A stretch of 40,239 nt of DNA from JADJLQ01 sp964405735. Its GTDB lineage: Bacteria; Bacteroidota; Bacteroidia; Chitinophagales; Saprospiraceae. Location: positions 1-40,239 of the forward strand of contig CAYOPD010000029.1 in the NCBI GenBank assembly GCA_964405735.1. The letters are read 5' to 3'. The position numbers and the translations under genes are program-made. Shown here piece by piece: positions 7,111-15,257 of this stretch (position 1 is its first letter; each line of letters begins with the position of its first letter). The notes under the pieces were generated by a model. It did no database searches and was not told where the DNA came from. It was given only the letters and a program-made list of their open reading frames with translations.

Positions 7111-8610
7111 ATGAATATCGCTCAATACACGCTATCGGAAACCGAACGGCAGGCATTCGAAAAATTGCAGGAAGAACTCATCCCTCAGTTCCAATTACAG
7201 TTTCCGGACCCCATGGCCCCTAAAACGGTGATCATAGTACCAAGCCTGAGCCTGGATTCAGAGATCCTTTCTAAAATTTCGGGTCATATTCATTACGAGG
7301 AACGATTGCTTTGTTTGCTGTTGTTGCTCCGAATGCCGCGCACCCATGTCATATATCTGAGCAGCATGCCTATTGATGAAGTCATTGTAGACTATTATCT
7401 CCACCTGATCCAGGGCATTACCCATATGCATGCGCGCAAAAGGCTGAGCCTGTTGTCCTGCTACGATGCCTCCAATATACCCCTGACCGAAAAAATCCTG
7501 GAAAGGCCAAGATTGATGGAGCGAATCAAGGGATTGGTCCCCCCCAGTCATGTGGCCCATATAGCCGCCTTTAATGTAACTCCCCTGGAGGAGCAGCTTG
7601 CTCTGAAACTGGGATTCCCACTCTATGGTTGCCCGTCCTCCCTGTCCTTTTGGGGATCCAAGAGCGGCAGCCGGGAATTGTTCCGTAATGCCGGCATTCC
7701 TATGCCTCCGGGATATGAAAATCTCAAAAGCACTGAAGATGCGCTCCAGGCCCTGATGAACCTGAAAGCAGAACAACCACATCTTACCAAGGCGGTTTTG
7801 AAGCTCAATGAAGGTTTTTCCGGCGATGGAAATGCGATCTATACTTTTGGCAAATTGCCTAAAATCACCGAAGACCTTTTGCGCAACAATCTCAAAATGG
7901 TGGCCTCGGATATGGTGTTTGATCAGTTCATGGAGAAATTCAACCAGATGGGTGGCATCGTGGAGGCATTCCTGCCCGGGGTCCAGGCTTCGCCTTCGGT
8001 ACAGTGCCTGATCAATCCGCTGCAGGAAATCGATGTCGTTTCCACCCACGACCAGATCCTGGGCGGCGAATCAGGCCAGGTATACCTGGGTGCCCGCTTT
8101 CCGGCCGATGAAGCCTACCGACGGGAGATCGGGGAATTGGGATATAAATTGTCAAAACACATGTCCACCCTTGGTGTGCTTGGCCGGTTTGGAGTGGATT
8201 TTGTTTCGGTAAAAGAAGGGGAAGAGTGGAAACATTATGCTATTGAAATCAACCTGAGAAAGGGAGGCACCTCGCACCCTTACCTGATGCTTCAATTGCT
8301 TACGGGCGGACGGTACGATTACAAGGAAGGGCAATACATCATGCCCAACGGGCAGACCCGGAGTTATATTGCCACCGATGCCCTCGTCTATGACAATTTT
8401 AAAAAACTGACCCCGCCGGACCTCATCGATGTCGCCGTCTGCAACAACCTGCATTTTGACGGGACCACCGAAGAAGGCGTTGGTTTTCATTTGATCGGAG
8501 CGATGTCCCAGCATGGAAAACTGGGAGTGGTTTCCATCGGCACTACCCCCGAAAGGGCTGAAGCCTTATACAACAGGACCATTTCTGTTTTGCTGGGTGA
8601 AAGCCGCTGA
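7111..8610 (+). CDS. ATP-grasp peptide ligase, PGM1-like (pre-ATP-grasp plus PGM1_C)
   Basis: A 499-residue cytoplasmic protein. Residues to about 190 form a pre-ATP-grasp domain (VIIVPSLSLD, YEERLLCLLLLLRMP); about 190-420 form the ATP-grasp fold, with KLNEGFSGDGN as nucleotide loop and the Mg-binding EINLRKGGTSHP near 390. The C-terminal 80 residues (VGFHLIGAMSQHGKLGVVSIGTTPERAEALYN) match the PGM1 C-terminal domain. The family namesake, from pheganomycin biosynthesis, joins an activated amino acid to a peptide; many bacterial homologues are uncharacterised. The neighbours here are peptidases, not biosynthetic partners, so the product cannot be predicted. The ATG at 7111 has a near-consensus TAACTTTC box about 30 bases upstream. 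Family is confident, substrate unknown. Confidence 0.8.
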   Translation: MNIAQYTLSETERQAFEKLQEELIPQFQLQFPDPMAPKTVIIVPSLSLDSEILSKISGHIHYEERLLCLLLLLRMPRTHVIYLSSMPIDEVIVDYYLHLIQGITHMHARKRLSLLSCYDASNIPLTEKILERPRLMERIKGLVPPSHVAHIAAFNVTPLEEQLALKLGFPLYGCPSSLSFWGSKSGSRELFRNAGIPMPPGYENLKSTEDALQALMNLKAEQPHLTKAVLKLNEGFSGDGNAIYTFGKLPKITEDLLRNNLKMVASDMVFDQFMEKFNQMGGIVEAFLPGVQASPSVQCLINPLQEIDVVSTHDQILGGESGQVYLGARFPADEAYRREIGELGYKLSKHMSTLGVLGRFGVDFVSVKEGEEWKHYAIEINLRKGGTSHPYLMLQLLTGGRYDYKEGQYIMPNGQTRSYIATDALVYDNFKKLTPPDLIDVAVCNNLHFDGTTEEGVGFHLIGAMSQHGKLGVVSIGTTPERAEALYNRTISVLLGESR

Positions 8611-8676
8611 TCAGCCTTGCACTACCTGCTTCAAAACCAAATTATCAATAATTAACTTTTAAATAATCGGACCAAC

Positions 8677-10788
8677 ATGTTTTTTAATAAAGCTTTAATC
8701 CTTTTTTTGACCTGCGGCTTTTCCCTTCATGCGCAAAGCCCTCTGCCTCAAATTAAGAAATGGCTGGATGATTCATCCTACCTGGAAACCCGGATCGAAG
8801 AGATGAAAACAAAAACGTTTAAAGTATTTGCATCTTCGGGGAAGTCAGTTCCCTTTTCGGAACCCGCCGTCACCGGTCCGGAATTGCCGGATAGTCTTCG
8901 CATGTACTCCTGGGGCCAGTCGACAGATGGCAGATTTATATTAAAAAGAGGCACAGACCTTTTTCTCTATGACGGATCGTTGCGCACCCTCACAGCGGAT
9001 GCAGCGGAAGAAAAAGTTCCCCAATTTTCACCGGATGGGAAAAAACTGGCCTATGTAAAAGGAGGGAATCTCTGGGTCGCGGATTTACAGAATAATCTGC
9101 ACCGCCAATTGACCAGTGACGGCAATGAATCGGTTTACAATGGTTATGCTTCCTGGGTTTATTTTGAAGAGATCCTGGGCCGGTCCTCCCGGTACCGCGC
9201 TTTCTGGTGGAGCCCTGATTCCCGCATGCTTGCTTTTCTGCACACCGACGATACCCCGGTGCCGAAATTCCCCGTTTATCGTTCGGAAGGAAACAGGGGC
9301 AATTTGGAAATGGAGCATTATCCAAAATCAGGTGACCCCAACCCCCGGGTGGAGATGCGCGTGGCGGAGGTCCTTACCGGGGCTATCCAAAGGGTTGAAG
9401 AAGATTCGACGGCCGATCAATATACCGCCTGGCCTTTCTGGACCCCCGACAGCAAACAATTGATCTTCCAGGAACTCAACAGGGACCAGACGCATCTCCG
9501 TTTTTATGCTTATGATCCCGCAGCCAGGACAAAAACCTTTCTGTTTGACGAAAAGTATCCTACCTGGGTTGAATTTCATGAACAGGTTTGGTTTTTAAAA
9601 GACAATAGTTTTCTCCTGATCCATCCCCTGGACGGATGGTGGAATATTTATAAATACAATGCTCCGGAGAAAAAACTGTCCCAACTCACCCGGTTTGACT
9701 GGAGGGTGAATGACATCCTGCGGGTGGATGAAAATAAAAACCGGATCCTTTTTACCGGCTCCGGGGAAAACAAAATGAACAACCACCTTTACCGAATCAG
9801 CCTGGATGGTTCTGACTTACGCCAGCTGACCCAGGGGGAAGGTACCCATCGGACGGACATTTCCCCGGGAGGCACCTATTTCATTGATACCTGGAGTAAT
9901 TTGTCCACTCCCCGGTCCATGTATATTGGAAACACGGATGGAAGGAAAGTCCGCGATCTGGGTCTGGCTAACGACCCAAATAAAATAGCGGGCATCCGAA
10001 CCGAATATTTTACCGTGCCTTCCGGTGACGGTTATGATTTACCGGTGGTCTGGAGCCTGCCCCCGGATTTTGAAAATGGGAAAGCAGCGGGTAAACTGTT
10101 TCCGGTGATTATAAGTATATATGGTGGTCCTGATGCGGGTACGCTGCGCAATGCTTACCGGGACCTGTCCAACGACAAATTGTTACAGCAGGGGGTCATC
10201 CTGCTTTCCACGGACCACAGGGCATCCGGAAAGTTTGGCAAAAAGGGTCTGGATTTTATGCACCGCAACCTTGGAAAATGGGAAATCCATGATTACGCCA
10301 GGGTGGCGGACTGGTTGAAACAACAACCCTTTATCGACAGCAGCCATATAGCCATTGAAGGAGGGAGTTATGGGGGATACATCACCGCGCTTGCCTTGAC
10401 AAAAGCACCCAATTCCTTTACACATGGCATCTCCTTTGCGCCGGTCATCGACTGGACCCTATATGATAATGTGTATACCGAGCGATACATGGATACCCCC
10501 AAAGACAATCCTGAAGGTTATAAACAAGGTTCTGTACTCAGCTATACCGATCAACTCAAGGGCAAATTATTTATTGTCCACGGCAGCGCTGACGACAACG
10601 TGCATATGCAGAATACGTTTCAGTTGATCGAAAAACTGCAGCTGACCGGCAAACAGTTTGAAATGATGATCTATCCTAATGTGCGGCATGGATGGGGAGG
10701 CCCAAGGGCAAATCACCTGAATAACCTGGAACTGGACTGGTGGTCCAGACAGAATTTTGTGGCCAGAAAGCCGGAGCCTAAGAGTTAG
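8677..10788 (+). CDS. Exported dipeptidyl-peptidase IV-type S9 peptidase
   Basis: A 703-residue periplasmic prolyl peptidase. The signal peptide is MFFNKALILFLTCGFSLHAQ. A beta-propeller (about 70-430) contains WVYFEEILGR, the equivalent of the DPP IV double-glutamate motif that binds the substrate amino group, so removal of N-terminal dipeptides is likely. The C-terminal alpha/beta-hydrolase domain has the nucleophile S564 in GGSYGGY, D639 in GSADDNVH and H671 in RHGWGG. All catalytic and substrate-selecting residues are present. It follows the peptide ligase gene by 66 bases on the same strand and may be co-transcribed, although a near-consensus TAACTTTT box at 8653 suggests its own promoter. 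It probably trims proline-containing peptides during protein utilisation. Confidence 0.93.
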   Translation: MFFNKALILFLTCGFSLHAQSPLPQIKKWLDDSSYLETRIEEMKTKTFKVFASSGKSVPFSEPAVTGPELPDSLRMYSWGQSTDGRFILKRGTDLFLYDGSLRTLTADAAEEKVPQFSPDGKKLAYVKGGNLWVADLQNNLHRQLTSDGNESVYNGYASWVYFEEILGRSSRYRAFWWSPDSRMLAFLHTDDTPVPKFPVYRSEGNRGNLEMEHYPKSGDPNPRVEMRVAEVLTGAIQRVEEDSTADQYTAWPFWTPDSKQLIFQELNRDQTHLRFYAYDPAARTKTFLFDEKYPTWVEFHEQVWFLKDNSFLLIHPLDGWWNIYKYNAPEKKLSQLTRFDWRVNDILRVDENKNRILFTGSGENKMNNHLYRISLDGSDLRQLTQGEGTHRTDISPGGTYFIDTWSNLSTPRSMYIGNTDGRKVRDLGLANDPNKIAGIRTEYFTVPSGDGYDLPVVWSLPPDFENGKAAGKLFPVIISIYGGPDAGTLRNAYRDLSNDKLLQQGVILLSTDHRASGKFGKKGLDFMHRNLGKWEIHDYARVADWLKQQPFIDSSHIAIEGGSYGGYITALALTKAPNSFTHGISFAPVIDWTLYDNVYTERYMDTPKDNPEGYKQGSVLSYTDQLKGKLFIVHGSADDNVHMQNTFQLIEKLQLTGKQFEMMIYPNVRHGWGGPRANHLNNLELDWWSRQNFVARKPEPKS

Positions 10789-10898
10789 AAATAGTGGGTG
10801 ACATACCGCTGTTGCGGGACGTGGTAGTACGATGTTCTAAATCCCGGAACAGGAGGTATTTGGAGTCGGGAGACCTCAGCGCCTGCTTTGATGGTCAA

Positions 10899-10953
10899 CC
10901 CCTTGCCTTCAGGCCGGGGTGATACGGAAAATCCAATTCCCGGGCTTTAGCCC
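10899..10953. repeat. Pair of REP-like hairpins
   Basis: Two GC-rich hairpins 22 bases apart in the spacer after the DPP IV gene. The first, 10899-10919, pairs CCCC and GCCT with AGGC and GGGG around a two-base loop and small bulges. The second, 10942-10953, is GGGCT-TT-AGCCC. Paired hairpins with GCCTGAAGGC and GGGCTAAAGCCC cores resemble REP sequences mobilised by RAYT transposases in several phyla. No RAYT gene is in the window. The rest of the 321-base spacer (10789-11109) has no gene I can support. Confidence 0.5.
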
Positions 10954-11109
10954 CTTATAAATGGATGCAGTTTGATCCTGGGTGACCATTCTCCAAAAGC
11001 TATTTCCAATGGATAGGGTTTATCTCTTTTTTATTACCTGGTGTGATGATTCCCAAGACTTACCCGGTTAAATTGCCTTAAATTCATAGCCTTCTTTTCA
11101 CGCATTGAA

Positions 11110-13053
11110 ATGACCATGATCCCTTATTCCCAGATAAACAGGCCTCCGTTTAAAAAATTCCGTCAGCCTGGCTTATTATTATTCTCAACAGGACTCTTGT
11201 TCTTTTTAATCTCCTGCAGTCGGAAGCAAGGCCTGCCCTACCAGGACCTTTCCCATGGCAGCCAGGTATTTGGCCGGGAAAAACATTACCGCCTGTATCT
11301 TCCCCGGGATTATAACCAATCCGGTAATCGTTATCCGGTCATATATTTTTTTCATGGATGGGGCGGACGTCATTATACCGATCCCAGCGCGAAACTGGAA
11401 TATGAAAAAATTGGGGACTTGGTGAATAAATACCAGGTCATTATGGTCATGTGGGATGGGAATATGGCCGAAGAAGAACCCAGGCCTTATAACATCGGTA
11501 ACCATGAAAACATCAATACAAAGATTCAAATGGCCGATTATTTCCCCGAATTGATGGCGCATATTGATTCCGGCTACCGGACACTTGCGGACAGGGACCA
11601 CCGTGGAATCATCGGATTCAGCATGGGCGGATTTTTGTCCTGGTTCCTGGCCGGTAAATATCCCCATCTTGTAACGGCGGCGGTGAATATGACCGGCAGC
11701 CCGGAGTTTTTTGTGGGCCATCCGGAAAATCACACGCTATATCCCCTTCGTTACACTTTTAAAAACCTGGAAGGAATCAGGTTGCGCTTTCACAACAGTA
11801 CGGCCGACGAACTGTGCAAACTCAACCTTGAAGTGCACCAGGGCGCCTTGTGGGAAGGCGGCCTGGACTATGAATACTGGACCTTTGAAGGCGGTCATAA
11901 GGTGGATGATCCGGGCAAGACGGAAGTCTTTGAAAAGGCCATGCATTTTGTAAATACCGCCTTTCATCATCCTGCACCGAAACCGGATCATTGGGGACAT
12001 TATGATATTTACCCACAATTTTCCGTCTGGGATTATCATATAAAATCGAATAAAAATGAACCCGGATTCATCTTTCTGAAAAACGTGTCCGGGAGGGGAT
12101 TTGGTTTTTATACGCATCAATGGTTGCCGGATGGTCCGCCCTTGAAGGACTGCATGATCGAGGTGAAAACCGCTCCCGTCTATCAGCCCCGGACAACTTA
12201 CCAAATCACCCGTTATTCAAAAGCGGATAAAAGGGTAACTCAGGTGACCGCTATCAGCGATCCGGAAGGATGCCTGATCCTCAAGGCGGACCAAAACGGA
12301 CATGAGTTTGGCATCCACCTGCCGGAAGACCCGCCGGATCTGACCGTGGTCGATTTTCAATTGGGTAACAAACTCCGCTATATCCGGCCTGGCCTTGAAA
12401 ACAAATTGTCATTGACCCTGTTCAGCCGGGGGGCGGAAATCAAAGGATACCGGAATGCCCGGATAGAGATCCGTTCTCAGGATACGGCAGTGGGTGTACG
12501 ACAGGAAAAAATGGAGCTTAAATTGAATCCGGTTAACCGCCTGTTTCAGAGCCCGGTTTTTACCCTTTGGTGTAAAAAGCAGGCTCCGGACAATGCCCAA
12601 CCTGCAGAAATCAAATTTAAAATCACCATTCACCTGGACAGCATGAATTTTGAAGATGAACTTATCCTGCCTGTCTTATTCGATGCCCCCATTTCAGATA
12701 AAATTTTAATCGATGACGGACGACGGCTGAATGACTCCTTACCTATACTTGGCGCAGGCAACGGAGACGGCCTCCCATCACCTGGAGAGCAGATCATGGT
12801 GTATGTGGATGGCCACCGAACTCGGCTTTATACCGATGATGCTTTTGTAGTCCGTCAAAAGGAGAAGCTGTTGGATGAAGTGATTCCTGCCAAATGGCCC
12901 GATGGGTTTACCTTGAATTCCGTCATCACCATTGATCCTGCCTGCCCGGCCGGTCATGTAGTGGAAGGCCTTGCCTGTTATGAAACCAAAGGGTTTATGC
13001 CCATTGACCGGCGCCTGACCTGGGCCCGAGTCAGGATAAAGGTCAAAGGCTGA
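11110..13053 (+). CDS. Lipoprotein esterase (esterase D/PHB depolymerase-like) with C-terminal beta-rich region
   Basis: A 647-residue protein with a lipobox LISC (cysteine 36), so probably membrane-anchored and facing the periplasm or outside. Residues about 50-285 form an alpha/beta hydrolase of the esterase D type: HGWGG oxyanion region at 82-86, nucleophile S171 in GFSMGG, probable acid D233 and histidine H263 in EGGHKV. The remaining 350 residues are beta-rich with no family I recognise and may be carbohydrate-binding or another sandwich domain; this tail is about as long as the enzyme domain and unusual. An alternative ATG lies two codons downstream. Possible substrates include feruloyl or acetyl esters on polysaccharides, but this is inferred only from the fold. 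Confidence 0.75.
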   Translation: MTMIPYSQINRPPFKKFRQPGLLLFSTGLLFFLISCSRKQGLPYQDLSHGSQVFGREKHYRLYLPRDYNQSGNRYPVIYFFHGWGGRHYTDPSAKLEYEKIGDLVNKYQVIMVMWDGNMAEEEPRPYNIGNHENINTKIQMADYFPELMAHIDSGYRTLADRDHRGIIGFSMGGFLSWFLAGKYPHLVTAAVNMTGSPEFFVGHPENHTLYPLRYTFKNLEGIRLRFHNSTADELCKLNLEVHQGALWEGGLDYEYWTFEGGHKVDDPGKTEVFEKAMHFVNTAFHHPAPKPDHWGHYDIYPQFSVWDYHIKSNKNEPGFIFLKNVSGRGFGFYTHQWLPDGPPLKDCMIEVKTAPVYQPRTTYQITRYSKADKRVTQVTAISDPEGCLILKADQNGHEFGIHLPEDPPDLTVVDFQLGNKLRYIRPGLENKLSLTLFSRGAEIKGYRNARIEIRSQDTAVGVRQEKMELKLNPVNRLFQSPVFTLWCKKQAPDNAQPAEIKFKITIHLDSMNFEDELILPVLFDAPISDKILIDDGRRLNDSLPILGAGNGDGLPSPGEQIMVYVDGHRTRLYTDDAFVVRQKEKLLDEVIPAKWPDGFTLNSVITIDPACPAGHVVEGLACYETKGFMPIDRRLTWARVRIKVKG

Positions 13054-13244
13054 AGTATTGGATTCACCATTCGCGCAGAAATGTTTGTAAAGTGGAATCT
13101 TTTCTCGTCCCAAATATAGCGCGCAAGGAGATTCGGAGTTCAAGATGTTTTGAGAACATCAGACCTCGGAAATGCCCTAACGTTTCTAGAAGTTATGATC
13201 GAGCGATTCTGATGATCCCTTATTCTTCATGCTGCGGTCATAGG

Positions 13245-13937
13245 TCAAAGTTCAACGGATTCTACGTAAACACCCAGCAAAATATGCCAGATCAGGTAAT
13301 GGCCGAGACGAATAAAGAGGGCCGCGGGGAATCCCGTTTTTTTATACCATACTGCCTGAAAAAAATTCATTAAAAATCCGGCTGCAAAAGAATATAGGAT
13401 CAGCAAGGCGCTGCCAGCCGGCAGTTGTTCCAAAGGTTCCCGGACCGAAGTAAGTATCGTCGCCGTCCAGAAAAACAAATGAGCGTATTTTCCTTTTTTA
13501 AACCATTGGCCGGCAATACAAATCAGGGTAAGTGGAATCAGCCGGTAAAAAACCTCCACTTCAAGGGCCCCTGAAAAATACAACAATATGGAATAGGGGA
13601 AGGGCTGGAGAAAAGGAGGAAGTTCGGTATAGGGTTCAGGGTGCAGCAGTACCTTAAACACCATCACATCCAGGAGGCCGAAAACGATACCGATCGCCAG
13701 GGGTAAAAAAATACGGTATTTATTACTTATCCGGCTTTCCCAAAAGTCCGGAAAACCCGCTTTGGCCTGGAAAAACAAAAAAGGGACCGCTAGCAAAAGC
13801 AATAAAAGGGCATTCAGATTCCATACCCTTAAATTGGGAAAGGCCGTTTGGATGGCATTTCCATAAAGTATCCCTGCCGCTGCAAGGATCAGGAAAACCG
13901 CATAGGTAATCAGGTTGAGTTTTATTCCTCTGGTCAT
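13245..13937 (-). CDS. Membrane protein, divergent CPBP/CAAX-protease-like
   Basis: A 230-residue integral membrane protein with about seven hydrophobic segments. EVEVFYRL at about residue 127 resembles motif 1 (EExxxR) of the CPBP intramembrane protease family, and RLGHYLIWHILLG near the C-terminus could supply the later histidines, but the first glutamate is spaced differently and motif 2 is not clear. It may therefore be an inactive or divergent CPBP member, or another membrane protein with a chance match. It stands alone; the hairpin-rich spacer lies upstream. An ATG at 13935-13937 begins MTRGIKLN and no better start is seen. Confidence 0.5.
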   Translation of the reverse strand: MTRGIKLNLITYAVFLILAAAGILYGNAIQTAFPNLRVWNLNALLLLLLAVPFLFFQAKAGFPDFWESRISNKYRIFLPLAIGIVFGLLDVMVFKVLLHPEPYTELPPFLQPFPYSILLYFSGALEVEVFYRLIPLTLICIAGQWFKKGKYAHLFFWTATILTSVREPLEQLPAGSALLILYSFAAGFLMNFFQAVWYKKTGFPAALFIRLGHYLIWHILLGVYVESVEL

Positions 13938-14020
13938 GCAGTCGGAAAATAAAAAATCTTTCCAAAATGATTAAGGGCACCTCTAAATACCCTGAATGAG
14001 TTTGAAAATTAGCTATTTTG

Positions 14021-14127
14021 TCCCGAAAGCGTTCGGGATTAGACAAGGCCAATCGAAGGAACATAGCGGGGCTCTCTATGACTGAGATATAACACAATAA
14101 CAGCTATGGCAGCGTCCCTAAGGACGC
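14021..14127. repeat. Cluster of three hairpins in an intergenic spacer
   Basis: Three inverted repeats in 107 bases: TCCCGAA-AGCG-TTCGGGA at 14021-14038 (perfect 7-bp stem), CATAG with CTATG at 14062-14080, and GCGTCC-CTAA-GGACGC at 14112-14127 (perfect 6-bp stem). None is followed by a T tract in either direction, so they are not ordinary terminators. The layout suggests a decayed non-autonomous repeat element or a structured RNA. Confidence 0.5.
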
Positions 14128-14169
14128 GTAAAATCAGTTGATCCTGATCTCACTCATTCCTGACGCTTT

Positions 14170-14562
14170 TCAATTCAGGTTTTCGATCACCCGGATCAGT
14201 TTTTGCCTGACTTCCCCGGCGGTTGCGCCCAGTGCATTGTTTTGAACAGACATCATGGAAGCGACCGGATCGACTGCAGAGACTTCGACTTCTCCACCCG
14301 GGTTTTCTTCCACTACCACATTGCAGGGCAGGAAAACGCCGATTTTATCTTCGCTGTTGATGGACTGGTATGCAAATTGTGGATTGCAGGCACCCAGGAT
14401 TTTATATTTTTTGAAATCAACATCGAGTTTTTTCTTAAAAGTGGCCTGAACGTCGATTTCCGTGAGGACGCCGAAACCTTCTTTTTTCAACTCCTCCGTC
14501 ACCCTTTCCACGGCCTGATCGAAGGTCTTCCCCGCCAGTACTTTGCTAAAATAATATTTCAT
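14170..14562 (-). CDS. DUF302 domain protein
   Basis: A protein of about 130 residues. The frame is open to 14580, but MKYYFSK at 14560-14562 is the usual beginning of this family and is chosen as start. It has the DUF302 features: an N-terminal strand and helix (FDQAVERVTEELKKEGFGVLTEID), the central KILGACNPQFAYQSI with its cysteine, IGVFLPCNVVVEE with a second cysteine, and VSAVDPVASM near the C-terminus. The fold is known; the function is not, although paired cysteines and context in other genomes suggest a link to redox or metal stress. Its start overlaps the end of the lipocalin gene by 17 bases, which implies translational coupling. Confidence 0.85.
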   Translation of the reverse strand: MKYYFSKVLAGKTFDQAVERVTEELKKEGFGVLTEIDVQATFKKKLDVDFKKYKILGACNPQFAYQSINSEDKIGVFLPCNVVVEENPGGEVEVSAVDPVASMMSVQNNALGATAGEVRQKLIRVIENLN

Positions 14563-15100
14563 TTTTTTGATTTTTATCATGTTCTACCCAGATCAGATCT
14601 TCCGTTTTATATCCCAGGTCTCCGGCGATTTTAAGGTAGTCCTGTTTTACTTCCTCCGGTATGGTGGTCTCCCTGGACAGGATCCACAGGTAGGACAGGT
14701 TTTTGCCGGCAATAAGGGCATATTTATATTCCGGGTCTAATGCGATTACATTGTAACCTGAATAAAATGGGCCGAAAAAGGAGACTTTTAACCCTGCGAC
14801 ATCCTTATCGCCTCTAAATTTTGCCTTACCTATAGCCCGTTTCCATTCCTGGGTTTTATAATTAAAGCCCTGGTTGTCGACTTTTACACTGCCGTCGGGA
14901 TTGATGGAATAGATGGCTGTGGTATTATTCAGGTTTCGTTCAAAGCGAAAATCCATGCGGGCGATCTCATACCATTTGCCCATATATTTATTTAGGTCAA
15001 ACGGTTTGACCGCAATGGCTCCTTTGGGAATGGATGAACAAGAATGCACGACAGCGCAGACGATGATAATTAATATTGTCTTTTTGACTGAATCAAACAT
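14546..15100 (-). CDS. blc: Outer-membrane lipocalin, Blc-like
   Basis: A 184-residue lipoprotein of the bacterial lipocalin family. The signal sequence ends with VVHSC, placing the lipidated cysteine at 21. The lipocalin signature GKWYEIARMDFRFERNL follows at about 41-57, then NTTAIYSINPDGSVKVDNQG, KAKFRG, YNVIALDPEYKYALIAG, LWILSRETTIP and the C-terminal DLGYKTEDLIWV that closes the barrel. Family members bind fatty acids or lysophospholipids and are associated with membrane stress. It is the first gene of a two-gene unit with the DUF302 protein, whose ATG lies inside its last codons. Identification is secure. Confidence 0.93.
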   Translation of the reverse strand: MFDSVKKTILIIIVCAVVHSCSSIPKGAIAVKPFDLNKYMGKWYEIARMDFRFERNLNNTTAIYSINPDGSVKVDNQGFNYKTQEWKRAIGKAKFRGDKDVAGLKVSFFGPFYSGYNVIALDPEYKYALIAGKNLSYLWILSRETTIPEEVKQDYLKIAGDLGYKTEDLIWVEHDKNQKNEILF

Positions 15101-15257
15101 TTTAATTTTTCAACCCTCCCTTTTTTAAAGATGCCCCCAAAACGATCTGTTTTCCAATGATATTGATCAGAAGCAGAGATGATTTCAACTTTGATTATCA
15201 AAGCCTTGTCCATCTATAGGATAAAACCATTACCCATTTGTTTTTGTTATCTGATTG

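Noticed and set aside
7258..8049. 263-codon minus-strand open frame inside the peptide ligase gene
   Set aside because: The plus-strand gene is supported over its whole length by family motifs; the antisense frame has low-complexity His/Gln-rich composition.
15255..15257. TTG as start codon of the dikinase
   Set aside because: An ATG follows immediately in frame and gives the same signal peptide.
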